From the NCBI RefSeq assembly GCF_030811475.1, contig NZ_JAUSQV010000001.1:1302001-1366000 (forward strand): a stretch of DNA of 64,000 nucleotides, in the 5' to 3' direction. Of the stretch, positions 34,619 through 42,564 are shown piece after piece. The position numbers were made by a program, and so were the translations under genes. The first letter of the stretch is position 1, and every line of letters begins with the position of its first letter. Source of the DNA: Nakamurella flavida. GTDB taxonomy: Bacteria; Actinomycetota; Actinomycetes; Mycobacteriales; Nakamurellaceae. The notes under the pieces were generated by a model. The model saw only the letters and a program-made list of their open reading frames with translations. It did no database searches and had not been told where the DNA came from.

Positions 34619-35025
34619 TCAAGCCGCGGCGTGACAGGCGGCCTCCAGACTGATGCCCAGCGGGTCGGTCACGAAGCCGCCGTAATAATCGGCGTGGTAC
34701 TCGGAGTGGATGGCGGGAGGGAATTCTTCGACCGCGCCCGCCGCCAGTGCAGCCCGGTGGAATGCGTCCACCTCGCCGCGGTCGCGGGCCGTGAAGGCCA
34801 GGTGCATCCGGTGCCGACCACGCCCTTCTCCAGCAGCCAGAAGAACGGTTTCACCTCGGCCCATCCGAATCCCACCATCGCGTATTGGCCGGGAAACGCG
34901 GGGATCGTGAGGATGCGGACGATGCCCAACGTGGCCAGGACGGGTTCGTAGAACGCGACGGCGGCGTCCAGGTCGGGAACCGCGACGTTCAGGTGGTCGA
35001 TCTGGGATCCGGAACGATCGGTCAT
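34619..35025 (-). pseudogene. VOC family (glyoxalase-like) protein, frameshifted
   Basis: Two frames make one VOC protein. The first (start ATG at 35025) gives IDHLNVAVPDLDAAVAFYEP and AMVGFGWAEVKPFFWLLEKG. The second gives MHLAFTARDRGEVDAFHRAA and HADYYGGFVTDPLGISLEAA, ending at 34619. The span is 407 bases, one short of 136 codons, and the break falls at about 34801-34812, between EKGVVGTG and MHLAF. A one-base loss explains it exactly. The intact protein would be a small dioxygenase/glyoxalase-fold enzyme. It is divergent from a WYL regulator that probably controlled it. Confidence 0.8.
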
Positions 35026-35135
35026 GGAAGGTCCTCTCCTCGGTCAGGGGCACAGCGCCGCCTTTCCGCGACCGTCCCATCCGGAGCGGACACCAAATGT
35101 TCGCTCCAGGGAAAGGGTTCGAGGATGATGGTCGG

Positions 35136-36086
35136 GTGGCCACCACTTCCGCCCGACTGCTGAGGCTGCTGTCGCTGCTGCAGTCGGGCGACGCCTGGAC
35201 CGGACCCGCGCTCGCCGAGGCGCTCCGGGTATCGGATCGGACGGTGCGCCGTGATGTCGACGCTCTACGGAACCTGGGGTACGCGGTCGATGTCAGCCGC
35301 GGACCGGGCGGCCGTTACCGGCTGGGCCCCGGGCCCAGACTGCCGCCGCTGGTGTTCGACGAGGAGCAGGCGATCGCCGTGGCCGTCGCGCTGCAGGCCG
35401 CACCCCGGTCCATCATCGGGTTGGACGCCGCAGCCGCACGCGCCCTGGAGACTCTCCTCCAGGTGCTTCCGCCGCGGCTGGGCCAGCAGGTGGCCGGCCT
35501 GACCATCACCTCGGTGGTCAACCTCTGGGACCTCGCCCCGCCACCGGTGGACGCTGTCGTGCTGCGGGACGTCTCGACCGCGATCCATCGGACCGAGACG
35601 CTGCGGTACACCATCGGTAGCGCCGCAGCTAGTCCCGCGTCGACAGTGGAACCGCACCACCTCGTGTCGTGGGCGGGTCGCTGGTGTCTGCTCGGCTGGA
35701 ACCCGACCGGTCGCCGATGGCAGGCCCTGCGGCTGGACCTGCTCACCCTGCGAACGCCCAATGGTCCGAGGTTCGATCGCCGGATGATCCCCGGCGGCGA
35801 CGTCGCCGCCTACTTCACCACCTTGTTCGATCGTGGCGACAACCTGGACCACTGGCCCTGCCAGGGGTCGGCCGTGGTCGACCAGCCTGCTGAGCTGATC
35901 GCCCGGTTCGCGCCGGGCGGCACCAGGGTGCAGCCGCTCGGACCGACGAGCAGCCGGGTGACCATGGGCGCCTGGTCGTGGAACGGCATCGCGTCGCTGC
36001 TGGGCTCGTTCGACGCCGTGGTCCGTGATGCCGAGCCGGCGGCGTTGCGGGAGGCGTGCCGTGAGCTCGCGGCCCGGTACCGCTGA
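35136..36086 (+). CDS. YafY-type HTH-WYL transcriptional regulator
   Basis: A 316-residue regulator with an N-terminal DeoR-like helix-turn-helix (TSARLLRLLSLLQSGDAWTG, RVSDRTVRRDVDALRNLGYAV) and a WYL ligand-sensing domain (TIGSAAAS..., VEPHHLVSWAGRWCLLGWNP, RFDRRMIPGG). The GTG at 35136 has GATGAT six bases upstream, a weak -10. It is divergent from the VOC gene, a common arrangement. The ligand is unknown. Because its likely target is frameshifted, it may control other genes. Confidence 0.88.
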   Translation: MATTSARLLRLLSLLQSGDAWTGPALAEALRVSDRTVRRDVDALRNLGYAVDVSRGPGGRYRLGPGPRLPPLVFDEEQAIAVAVALQAAPRSIIGLDAAAARALETLLQVLPPRLGQQVAGLTITSVVNLWDLAPPPVDAVVLRDVSTAIHRTETLRYTIGSAAASPASTVEPHHLVSWAGRWCLLGWNPTGRRWQALRLDLLTLRTPNGPRFDRRMIPGGDVAAYFTTLFDRGDNLDHWPCQGSAVVDQPAELIARFAPGGTRVQPLGPTSSRVTMGAWSWNGIASLLGSFDAVVRDAEPAALREACRELAARYR

Positions 36087-36129
36087 GTGCTCACCGGACG
36101 GTCCTCCCCCGGGACCTGCAGGAGCCGGG

Positions 36130-36774
36130 TCAGCGGTTGGCCGTGAGGGCCACGCGAACGCCCAGACCGATCAGCACGACACCGCTCACCCGCTCGACCG
36201 CGGTGCGGACCCGCTCCCGGGCCAGTACCCGACCCAGGCCGCCAATCGCCAGGGAGAACACTCGCCACCACAGCACCGCCAGGGCCAGGAAGGTCGCGGC
36301 GAGGATGCCGGTCGTCAGGAGCGCGGGCTCGCCCGGAGAGACGAACTGAGGGATGAGCGTCAGGAAGATCAACGCGATCTTCGGGTTGAGCAGGTTGCTG
36401 ACCAGCCCCTGTCGGAAAGCCGACCAGCGCCGGACCACTGCTGCCTGCGGCGACGTAGCCGTAGCAGCAGCAGCAGCCGCGGACGATGCGCGGCGGGAGT
36501 GCCACAACGCCCTCACACCCAGGTGGACGAGGTAGACCGCCCCGAGCAGCTTGATCACCAGGAACGCGGTCGCCGACGCCGCCAGCACCGCCGCCAACCC
36601 GAGGGCGGACGCTGCTGCGTACACCGCGATACCTGCGCAGCATCCCAACCCGGTCCACCACGCAGCCCGAGACCCACCGCGACTCCCGTTGCGCAGCACC
36701 AGCACCATGTCCGGGCCCGGCGTCAACGTCAGCACCACCACGACCAGGATGAACGGGAGGAGGAGGTGCGGCAT
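36130..36774 (-). CDS. LysE/RhtB family amino-acid exporter
   Basis: A 214-residue LysE-type exporter with six hydrophobic segments. LLPFILVVVVLTLTPGPDM (with the conserved P-G-P-D/N), VIKLLGAVYLVHLGVRALW and FRQGLVSNLLNPKIALIFL are family hallmarks. It should export an amino acid such as threonine, homoserine or lysine. The ATG at 36772-36774 is used because TAGGGT ends seven bases before it; a GTG at 36783 lies inside that hexamer. Confidence 0.92.
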   Translation of the reverse strand: MPHLLLPFILVVVVLTLTPGPDMVLVLRNGSRGGSRAAWWTGLGCCAGIAVYAAASALGLAAVLAASATAFLVIKLLGAVYLVHLGVRALWHSRRASSAAAAAATATSPQAAVVRRWSAFRQGLVSNLLNPKIALIFLTLIPQFVSPGEPALLTTGILAATFLALAVLWWRVFSLAIGGLGRVLARERVRTAVERVSGVVLIGLGVRVALTANR

Positions 36775-36781
36775 GCGGCTC

Positions 36782-36787
36782 ACCCTA
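36782..36787 (-). promoter_or_regulatory. -10 element of the LysE-type gene (leaderless)
   Basis: TAGGGT ends seven bases before the ATG at 36774, and it overlaps the alternative GTG start at 36783, which it therefore argues against. Confidence 0.5.
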
Positions 36788-36869
36788 CGAACGACGCGGC
36801 CGCCGACCCAGCCCGCCCACCCGTGCAGCCGTTCGCGACGGGTCCGAAGCCGGCGGTCGCCTGACGCGG

Positions 36870-38204
36870 TCAGCCGACCTCGGGGATGTGGAACGGCGTC
36901 TGGGGGGTCAGCACCGCCGAGACGGCCTCGGCGATGGCCGCACTGGCCGTGAGCACCCGACCGTCGGCACCCGGCTGCGGGGCGTCGTCGGTGGCCGCCA
37001 GCACGATGAGGGTCGCGCCGTCCGCCCGGGTGTACATCTGGGAGGAGTAACCGGCGGTGTCGCCACTGTGGCCGATCCAGCCGCCGGCGTCGACGATGCC
37101 CATTCCGTAGCCGTCGTCGTCGGGGTTACCGGGGATGGGGACGACGGCGAGGCGTTGCCGCTGCAGGTCCGGGCTCAGCAGCGACCCGTCGGCCAGGATC
37201 CTGACCCAGGTGGCCAGGTCCTCCGCGGTGGAGACCGCCGCGCCGGCCGAGCGCCCCCAGGACAGCGACCAGTCGGAGGTGTCCTGTCTGGACCCGTCCG
37301 CGGTGAGGGAGCTGAAGCCGTGCAGGTGCGGTTCGGGGAAGCCGCCTCCCTCCAGGGGGTATGAGGTGTGCGTGAGGCCGGCCTTGTCGAACAGGTCCTG
37401 CAGGTTGTCGGCGACAGTGCGTCCGGAGGCCCTCTCCACCAGCATGCCGACCAGGAGCAGGTTGGTGTTCGAGTAGGCGAAGTCGGTGCCCGGGGCGAAA
37501 CTCAGGTCCGCGTCGGCGACGTAGGCCAGGAGTTCCTCGACGGTGAACGCCCGCTGGTGGTCGGCCTCGAAATCGGTCAGGAAGGCCTGGGTGCCGGTGT
37601 AGGCGGGGATACCGCTGCGCATCTCGGCCAATTGACGGGCGGTGACCGATCGCCACTGCTCCGGCAGGTCCGGCAGCAGATCGCCGATGGGCGCGTCCAG
37701 GTTGATCCGACCCTGGTCGACCAGGAGCAGCATCGTGGTGACGACCATGGTCTTGGTGTTGCTGCCGATGCGGAAGTAGTCGGTGACCGTAGCGGGCGTT
37801 CCCGTCGCGGGATCAGCCGTGCCGTACGCCTTCTCGAAGACCCCTCGATCGTCGCTGACGCGCACGATGACTCCGGGTGCCCGGGATTCGCTGATCGCCT
37901 TCTGTGCGGCGGCGTCCACAGCGGCGGCCAGGTCGACCGGGAACACCGACGTCGAGGCCGATCCACCGGAGGTCGCCGTCGTGGCTGATGTCCCGGCCGA
38001 GCTCGTCATGGCTGCTGCGGTCGCCGCGCTGGACGCCGGGGGTGTCGAGGACCCGGCAGCCATGGCTCCGGTACCCGACCGGCCCGTGCCGGCAGCGCCG
38101 GTGCACCCGGCCGTCAGGCCGACGACGGCCACCAGGGCTGCGGCGCTCAGTCGCCTGCGGCCCGGCCGCACGGCGGTGGCGGTGCGGAGAGCAGGGATCG
38201 TCAT
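36870..38204 (-). CDS. Class C beta-lactamase-like serine hydrolase lipoprotein
   Basis: A 444-residue lipoprotein (lipobox LTAGC, Cys 34) with a long Ser/Thr/Ala linker and a beta-lactamase/D-Ala-D-Ala carboxypeptidase fold. S148-x-x-K151 lies in GSNTKTM, the Y-x-N is FAYSNTN and the third box is IGHSGDTAGY. These are typical of the AmpC-like serine hydrolases, which include peptidases and esterases, so the substrate is open. The ATG at 38202-38204 starts right before the signal peptide. Convergent with nothing; it stands alone. Confidence 0.9.
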   Translation of the reverse strand: MTIPALRTATAVRPGRRRLSAAALVAVVGLTAGCTGAAGTGRSGTGAMAAGSSTPPASSAATAAAMTSSAGTSATTATSGGSASTSVFPVDLAAAVDAAAQKAISESRAPGVIVRVSDDRGVFEKAYGTADPATGTPATVTDYFRIGSNTKTMVVTTMLLLVDQGRINLDAPIGDLLPDLPEQWRSVTARQLAEMRSGIPAYTGTQAFLTDFEADHQRAFTVEELLAYVADADLSFAPGTDFAYSNTNLLLVGMLVERASGRTVADNLQDLFDKAGLTHTSYPLEGGGFPEPHLHGFSSLTADGSRQDTSDWSLSWGRSAGAAVSTAEDLATWVRILADGSLLSPDLQRQRLAVVPIPGNPDDDGYGMGIVDAGGWIGHSGDTAGYSSQMYTRADGATLIVLAATDDAPQPGADGRVLTASAAIAEAVSAVLTPQTPFHIPEVG

Positions 38205-38455
38205 CGAGACTCCAGGTGGATGCGTCAGTGGACGGGCAGCGCGGTGCAGGACGGGTCGGGGCAGCAAGCCGTTGTCGGTGATCATGACGATGAGCAGGTC
38301 GGTTCCCGGTCTCGAACGATGCGTTCACCGCCGGGCGGCGGGTCGCCCCGACGCTGCCGTCCTCGACGGACCGGATGCCGATGCACCGCGGAGAGATCGT
38401 CCGGTGAACCGATGGCGAGGACGGGGAGGACTGTCGGACGCAGGATGATGGGTCG

Positions 38456-38944
38456 GTGAGTCACGAAGTCGTGCCAGCGGGTACGTACAGGCGTACTGCG
38501 CTCGAGCGAGCGGACCAGCGGGTCTCCTGGGAGCGGTCCGATGAAGCGTTCTTCGCTGCCGGGGCCTGCCACATCCTCGCCTACAGATGCGTCGCGACCC
38601 ATACCGGTGTGGTCGACGAAGTCATGGCACTGCGGAAAGTCGACGACGGGACCGTGACTCACGTCCTCGCTGCTCGGGGGGGCTGGCTGTTCGACTTCAG
38701 CGGGTGGCATCGCGCCGACGCCGTCGTCGAAGCCAATCAGCGCTTCGAGAAGGCCGGCCTCGAGCTGGTACGCATCGACCAGGGTCTTCAAGAGTTCTGT
38801 GCAGAGAACGCACACAGGGCTCCGCACCAGTACCACCGTGATCCGACGGACAGGGCAGATCAGTACCTCCGTCGTTTCACCGCACCCCACACGCGGCCCC
38901 TCGCCGCGCCCGCTGATCTCGAGCTCGGCCGCCCAGCACGATGA
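38456..38944 (+). CDS. Hypothetical protein
   Basis: A 162-residue cytoplasmic protein. SWERSDEAFFAAGACHILAYRC and GGWLFDFSGWHRADAVVEAN are the most distinctive stretches; I recognise no domain. The GTG at 38456 has GATGAT six bases upstream, like the WYL regulator, hence possibly leaderless. The 250 bases upstream and 270 bases downstream hold no supported gene. Confidence 0.6.
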   Translation: MSHEVVPAGTYRRTALERADQRVSWERSDEAFFAAGACHILAYRCVATHTGVVDEVMALRKVDDGTVTHVLAARGGWLFDFSGWHRADAVVEANQRFEKAGLELVRIDQGLQEFCAENAHRAPHQYHRDPTDRADQYLRRFTAPHTRPLAAPADLELGRPAR

Positions 38945-39197
38945 CTCGCTGGTCACGCCACCCCGCGGTGAGGACGGACGACCAGTCCTCTCCATGACGG
39001 AACCCCCGGGAGACCCCACCGGCTCACGTCCCCCAGCGGCGGTGGGCTCACGTCGTGTCGGCGTCGGCGGCCGTAGCCCGGCGAATGCTCAGCCGGGCTG
39101 TGCGGCCCGGTCGTGACACTGCGGCCTGGGCATCGGGGACGTCCCGGTCAGCGACAGTCATCCCCCAGCGTCCCATTTCGCGGTCGACGATCACCGC

Positions 39198-39214
39198 GGA
39201 CAGGGGACCTGTCC
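39198..39214. terminator. Short hairpin after ribBA
   Basis: GGACAGG and CCTGTCC form a 7-bp stem with a 3-base loop four bases past the ribBA stop. There is no U-run, so terminator function is uncertain. Nothing else is seen in 38945-39218. Confidence 0.4.
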
Positions 39215-39218
39215 CCCG

Positions 39219-40370
39219 TCACCCCTCCTCGAGCGTCTGCGTCCCGGTGATGGTGAGCCCGTACCCCTGGATGCCGACCCGGGCGACCGGACGGTTGGTG
39301 AGCAGGCGCATGGAGCGCACGCCGAGGTCGACGAGCACCTGCGCGCCCAGCCCGTAGAGCTTGGGGTCCTGGGTGGGCGGGGCGTCGTGGTCCTGGCCGT
39401 GGTCGGCCCGTTCCAGGTTGGTCAGGTGGTTGAGCAGATCGGTGTGGTCGGACGCGGCACCGCGGATGTACAGCAGCACCCCACGGCCCTCCTGCTCGAT
39501 CGCCGTCATGGCCGACCGGAGCTGGTCCCCGCAGGTGCAGCGGCCGGAGCGGAACACGTCGCCCAGGACGCACTCGGCGTGCACCCGGACGAGAACGTCC
39601 TCGCCGTCACCGATCTCGCCGGTGACCAGGGCGACGAACTCCCGCTCGTCGACGGTGCTGGCGTACCCGACCGCCTGGAACGGGCCCTGCGGCAGCGGCA
39701 ACCGGGCCGAGGCCAGCCGGCGGACCTGCACGTCGGAGGCCCGGATGTGCGCGATGAGATCGGCGATGCTGACCAGGGCCAACCCGTGCTCCCGAGCGAA
39801 GCGGGCCAGATCGGGCAGCCGGGCCATGCTGCCGTCGTCGTTGACGACCTCCGCGATGCCGGCGACCGGGGTGAGCCCGGCCAGCCGGGCCAGGTCGACG
39901 GCGGCCTCGGTGTGCCCGGGCCGCACCAGCACGCCCCCGTCACGGGCCCGCAGCGGGAACACGTGCCCGGGGCGGGTGAAGGACGCCACGGTGGCGTCCG
40001 GCGCGGCCAGCTGCCGGATGGTGAACGCGCGGTCGGCGGCGGAGATGCCCGTGTCCGGGACATCGGTGGCGTCCACCGACACGGTGTATGCGGTGCCCTT
40101 GCGGTCCTCGTTGACGGCGTGCATGGGCGGCAGACCCAGCCGGTCGCAGATCTCCCCCGGCAGCGGGACGCACACCACACCGGAGGAGTACCGGATGACG
40201 AAGGCCACCGCCTCGGTCGACACCTGCTCGGCGGCGAAGATGAAATCGCCCTCGTTCTCGCGGTTCTCGTCGTCGACGACGATGATCACCCGCCCGGCCG
40301 CGAGCTCGGCCACGGCGAACTCGATGGTGTCGAGCCGGACCTCGGCGGTGTCCTGGGGCTGGCTGGTCAA
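39219..40370 (-). CDS. ribBA: RibBA-like protein with degenerate GTP cyclohydrolase II domain
   Basis: A 383-residue fusion. The N-terminal DHBP synthase domain (about 10-212) is intact: DENRENEGDF, FTRPGHVFPLRARDGGVLV and RPGHTEAAVDLARLAG, so it should turn ribulose-5-phosphate into dihydroxybutanone phosphate plus formate. The C-terminal GTP cyclohydrolase II domain keeps its zinc cysteines (C267, C278, C280), but the catalytic loop G-H-E-G-R-G-I-G-L is replaced by GAASDHTDL (304-312), and the tail is shorter. The TTG at 40368-40370 has a strong AAGGAG site. It follows the SorC regulator by 118 bases. No FMN riboswitch was found. Confidence 0.85.
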   Translation of the reverse strand: MTSQPQDTAEVRLDTIEFAVAELAAGRVIIVVDDENRENEGDFIFAAEQVSTEAVAFVIRYSSGVVCVPLPGEICDRLGLPPMHAVNEDRKGTAYTVSVDATDVPDTGISAADRAFTIRQLAAPDATVASFTRPGHVFPLRARDGGVLVRPGHTEAAVDLARLAGLTPVAGIAEVVNDDGSMARLPDLARFAREHGLALVSIADLIAHIRASDVQVRRLASARLPLPQGPFQAVGYASTVDEREFVALVTGEIGDGEDVLVRVHAECVLGDVFRSGRCTCGDQLRSAMTAIEQEGRGVLLYIRGAASDHTDLLNHLTNLERADHGQDHDAPPTQDPKLYGLGAQVLVDLGVRSMRLLTNRPVARVGIQGYGLTITGTQTLEEG

Positions 40371-40488
40371 CGTCTCTCTCCTTCGGTCGCGGAGGCCGGT
40401 GCCCCCGCAGTGCGGCGCCGGTCGGGGGACGACGCCGGTGCATCGAACCACGGCGACCGTTCGGCCCGGGTGGTCCGGGGACGGTCGG

Positions 40489-41472
40489 TCATGCGATCAA
40501 CTGTTCGGCGACGGTGCGATCGGTGATCAGCACGTTGACCCAACCACCCAGCAGGGCGGCCCGGACGGCAGTGACCTTGCGTTGCCCGCCGGCCACGCCG
40601 ATCCGCCGCGGGATGGCGGTGAACCCCTCCGGGGTGATGCCGACCAGCCGGTCGTCCAGCGGCGAACGGACCGGGCGGCCCTGCATGTCGAAGTAGCGCA
40701 GGCAGACGTCGCCGACTGCGCCGAGCTCGCGGAGCTCCTGCTGGTCCTGCTCGGTCATCGCGTTGCCGCTCCGGCGCATCAGCGGCGACGGGTCCAGGCT
40801 GCCGATGCCGACCAGGGCGACCGTGAGCTCGTCCCACATCCGGACCACGTCGACGATGGACGGGTCGCCGAGCAGCGCGTCGCGCACCGCCCGGCTGCCG
40901 ACCAGTCCCGGGGCGGCCAGGAAGACCGGCGTCGCGCCGGTGACGTGGGCCAGTCGCCCGGTGAGCCGGGTGGCCTGCACCTGCACCCCGGGATCGCCCA
41001 GGCCGCCGATCATCTGCACGATGCGGCTGGCCGCGACGGTGTTCTTGCGGGGCATGCGATCCACCGCGTACAGCAGGGTCTCGCTCCAGGACGAGACGCC
41101 GATGCGGTGTTCCCCGGTCAGCGTGGCGTCCAGGTAGTCGGCGGCGGCGGCGCCGAGGGCGGGGACGACGTCCTGCACTCCGCCGACGTCGACGACCATG
41201 CAGTCGCGCAGCCCGTAGCGGGACTGCACCTCGTCCTCGAGATCGGCGTACACCCCGGACGGCAGGGAGACGACCGTGCGAACGATGCCGAGCTCGGTGG
41301 CCTGTCGGAGCAGGCGGGAGACCCGGGGCTGGGAGAGGCTCAGCTGGGCGGCGATCTGGGGCTGCCGGATGCCGCGCTCGTGGTACATCCGGGCGACCTT
41401 GCAGAGCAGCCGGAGCTGGTCGATCCCGATGCCCTGCGCGGCCGGGTCCTGGGTCGCTCCGGTGTCCGCCAT
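40489..41472 (-). CDS. SorC/DeoR-type sugar-binding transcriptional regulator
   Basis: A 327-residue SorC-family regulator. The helix-turn-helix is KVARMYHERGIRQPQIAAQL and SLSQPRVSRLLRQA, and the sugar-phosphate-binding domain has GVSSWSETLLYAVD, GDVCLRYFDMQGRPV and RRIGVAGGQRKVTAVRAALL. These regulators usually bind a sugar or polyol phosphate that is a substrate of the neighbouring catabolic genes. Starts possible at ATG 41472 or GTG 41478. It is divergent from the SDR gene across an operator region, and could be co-transcribed with ribBA downstream. Confidence 0.92.
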   Translation of the reverse strand: MADTGATQDPAAQGIGIDQLRLLCKVARMYHERGIRQPQIAAQLSLSQPRVSRLLRQATELGIVRTVVSLPSGVYADLEDEVQSRYGLRDCMVVDVGGVQDVVPALGAAAADYLDATLTGEHRIGVSSWSETLLYAVDRMPRKNTVAASRIVQMIGGLGDPGVQVQATRLTGRLAHVTGATPVFLAAPGLVGSRAVRDALLGDPSIVDVVRMWDELTVALVGIGSLDPSPLMRRSGNAMTEQDQQELRELGAVGDVCLRYFDMQGRPVRSPLDDRLVGITPEGFTAIPRRIGVAGGQRKVTAVRAALLGGWVNVLITDRTVAEQLIA

Positions 41473-41524
41473 CGTCACGTGCCCACCCCCCGGTCGCGAC
41501 ACCGTCCACCGGCGCCTTCCCGCC

Positions 41525-41600
41525 ACTATACCGAATAGCTATTCAACCCCTGATGTCCATTGACCCCGATCGGGTGGCGGCGCTACGGTATCTATTCAAC
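41525..41600. promoter_or_regulatory. SorC-regulated divergent operator and promoters
   Basis: Leftward, TATAGT (41525-41530) is the likely sorC -10 and the perfect 12-bp palindrome GAATAGCTATTC (41533-41544) sits just upstream of it. Rightward, TTGACC (41560-41565) and TACGGT (41584-41589) are 18 bases apart and probably drive the SDR operon. CTATTCAAC occurs at 41539-41547 and again at 41592-41600, 53 bases apart. The repeated half-site is the natural SorC operator. Confidence 0.65.
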
Positions 41601-41683
41601 AGGCCGTAACCATTCAGGATGCGGACCGGCGGAGCGGCCCGATCCGGCGCCCACCGCATCGGACGAAGGAGTCGACGGCGACC

Positions 41684-42478
41684 GTGACCACACCCCCCGG
41701 CAGCACCCTGGTCGGCCCCGAGCTGTTCTCCCTGTCCGGCCGGACAGCGCTGGTCACCGGCGCGGGCAGCGGCATCGGGCGGCGCATCGCGATCGGCCTG
41801 GCCCAGGCCGGCGCCGACGTCGCCTGCCTGGACCGCGTCGCGGCCGGGGTCGCCGAGACCGTCTCCACCATCGAAGGTCTCGGCCGGCGGGCGATCGCCC
41901 TCACCGGTGACGTCACCGACCCCGACGACCTCGCCGCGGCCACGGCGAGCACGGAGACCGAGCTGGGCGACCTGACCGTCGCGGTGAACTGCGCGGGCAT
42001 CGCCTCGGCCACACCCGCGGAGGATCTCGACGTCGCCGACTGGAACCGGACCATCGCGGTCAACCTCACCGGGGTGTTCCTGTCCTGCCAGGCCGAGGCG
42101 CGGCGGATGTTCGCCCACGGTGGCGGCACCATCGTCAACATCGCATCCATGTCCGGCGTCATCGCCAACCGTGGCCTCAAGCAGGCGCACTACAACTCGT
42201 CCAAGGCCGGCGTCATCCACCTGACGAAGAGCCTGGCCACGGAGTGGGTCGACCGCGGCGTCCGGGTCAACGCCATCAGCCCCGGCTACACCGCGACGCC
42301 GATGAACACCCGACCCGAGATGGTCGATCAGATGCGGGTGTTCGAATCGGAGACCCCCATGCAGCGCAGCGCCTCGGTCGACGAGATGGTCGGTCCCGCG
42401 GTGTTCCTCGCCAGCCCCGCCTCGTCCTACTGCACCGGGGTCGACCTGCTGGTCGACGGCGGCTTCACCTGCTGGTGA
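41684..42478 (+). CDS. Short-chain dehydrogenase/reductase
   Basis: A 264-residue classical SDR. TALVTGAGSGIGRRIA is the Rossmann cofactor motif, the Ser is in NIASMSGV, and the catalytic Y-x-x-x-K is AHYNSSKAGV. INAISPGYTATPMN follows. A carbon-source polyol or ketose is the likely substrate, given the adjacent transketolase and kinase. The GTG at 41684 has AAGGAG 12 bases upstream, a rather long spacing. It is the first gene of the SorC-controlled operon. Confidence 0.92.
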   Translation: MTTPPGSTLVGPELFSLSGRTALVTGAGSGIGRRIAIGLAQAGADVACLDRVAAGVAETVSTIEGLGRRAIALTGDVTDPDDLAAATASTETELGDLTVAVNCAGIASATPAEDLDVADWNRTIAVNLTGVFLSCQAEARRMFAHGGGTIVNIASMSGVIANRGLKQAHYNSSKAGVIHLTKSLATEWVDRGVRVNAISPGYTATPMNTRPEMVDQMRVFESETPMQRSASVDEMVGPAVFLASPASSYCTGVDLLVDGGFTCW

Positions 42479-42534
42479 CCCGCCCACTCCCCCATCCGCT
42501 CACCCCGCTCGTCACCGACCTGAAGGACGTCGAC

Positions 42535-42564
42535 ATGACTCCCCTGACCGTGCCCGCATGCTGA
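42535..42564 (+). CDS. Nine-codon upstream ORF (MTPLTVPAC)
   Basis: A short ORF with its own ribosome site (GAAGGA) whose last codons overlap the start of the transketolase gene (ATG at 42558, stop at 42562-42564). It may deliver ribosomes to the transketolase start. It could alternatively be the true N-terminus of the transketolase gene broken by an indel; the data do not decide. Confidence 0.35.
   Translation: MTPLTVPAC

Noticed and set aside
34243-34653. Open frames in the 34061-34618 gap
   Set aside because: No start signal, motif, or family feature; overlapping frames on both strands look equally random.
40371-40488. FMN riboswitch ahead of ribBA
   Set aside because: None of the conserved FMN aptamer segments is present in the 118 bases upstream.
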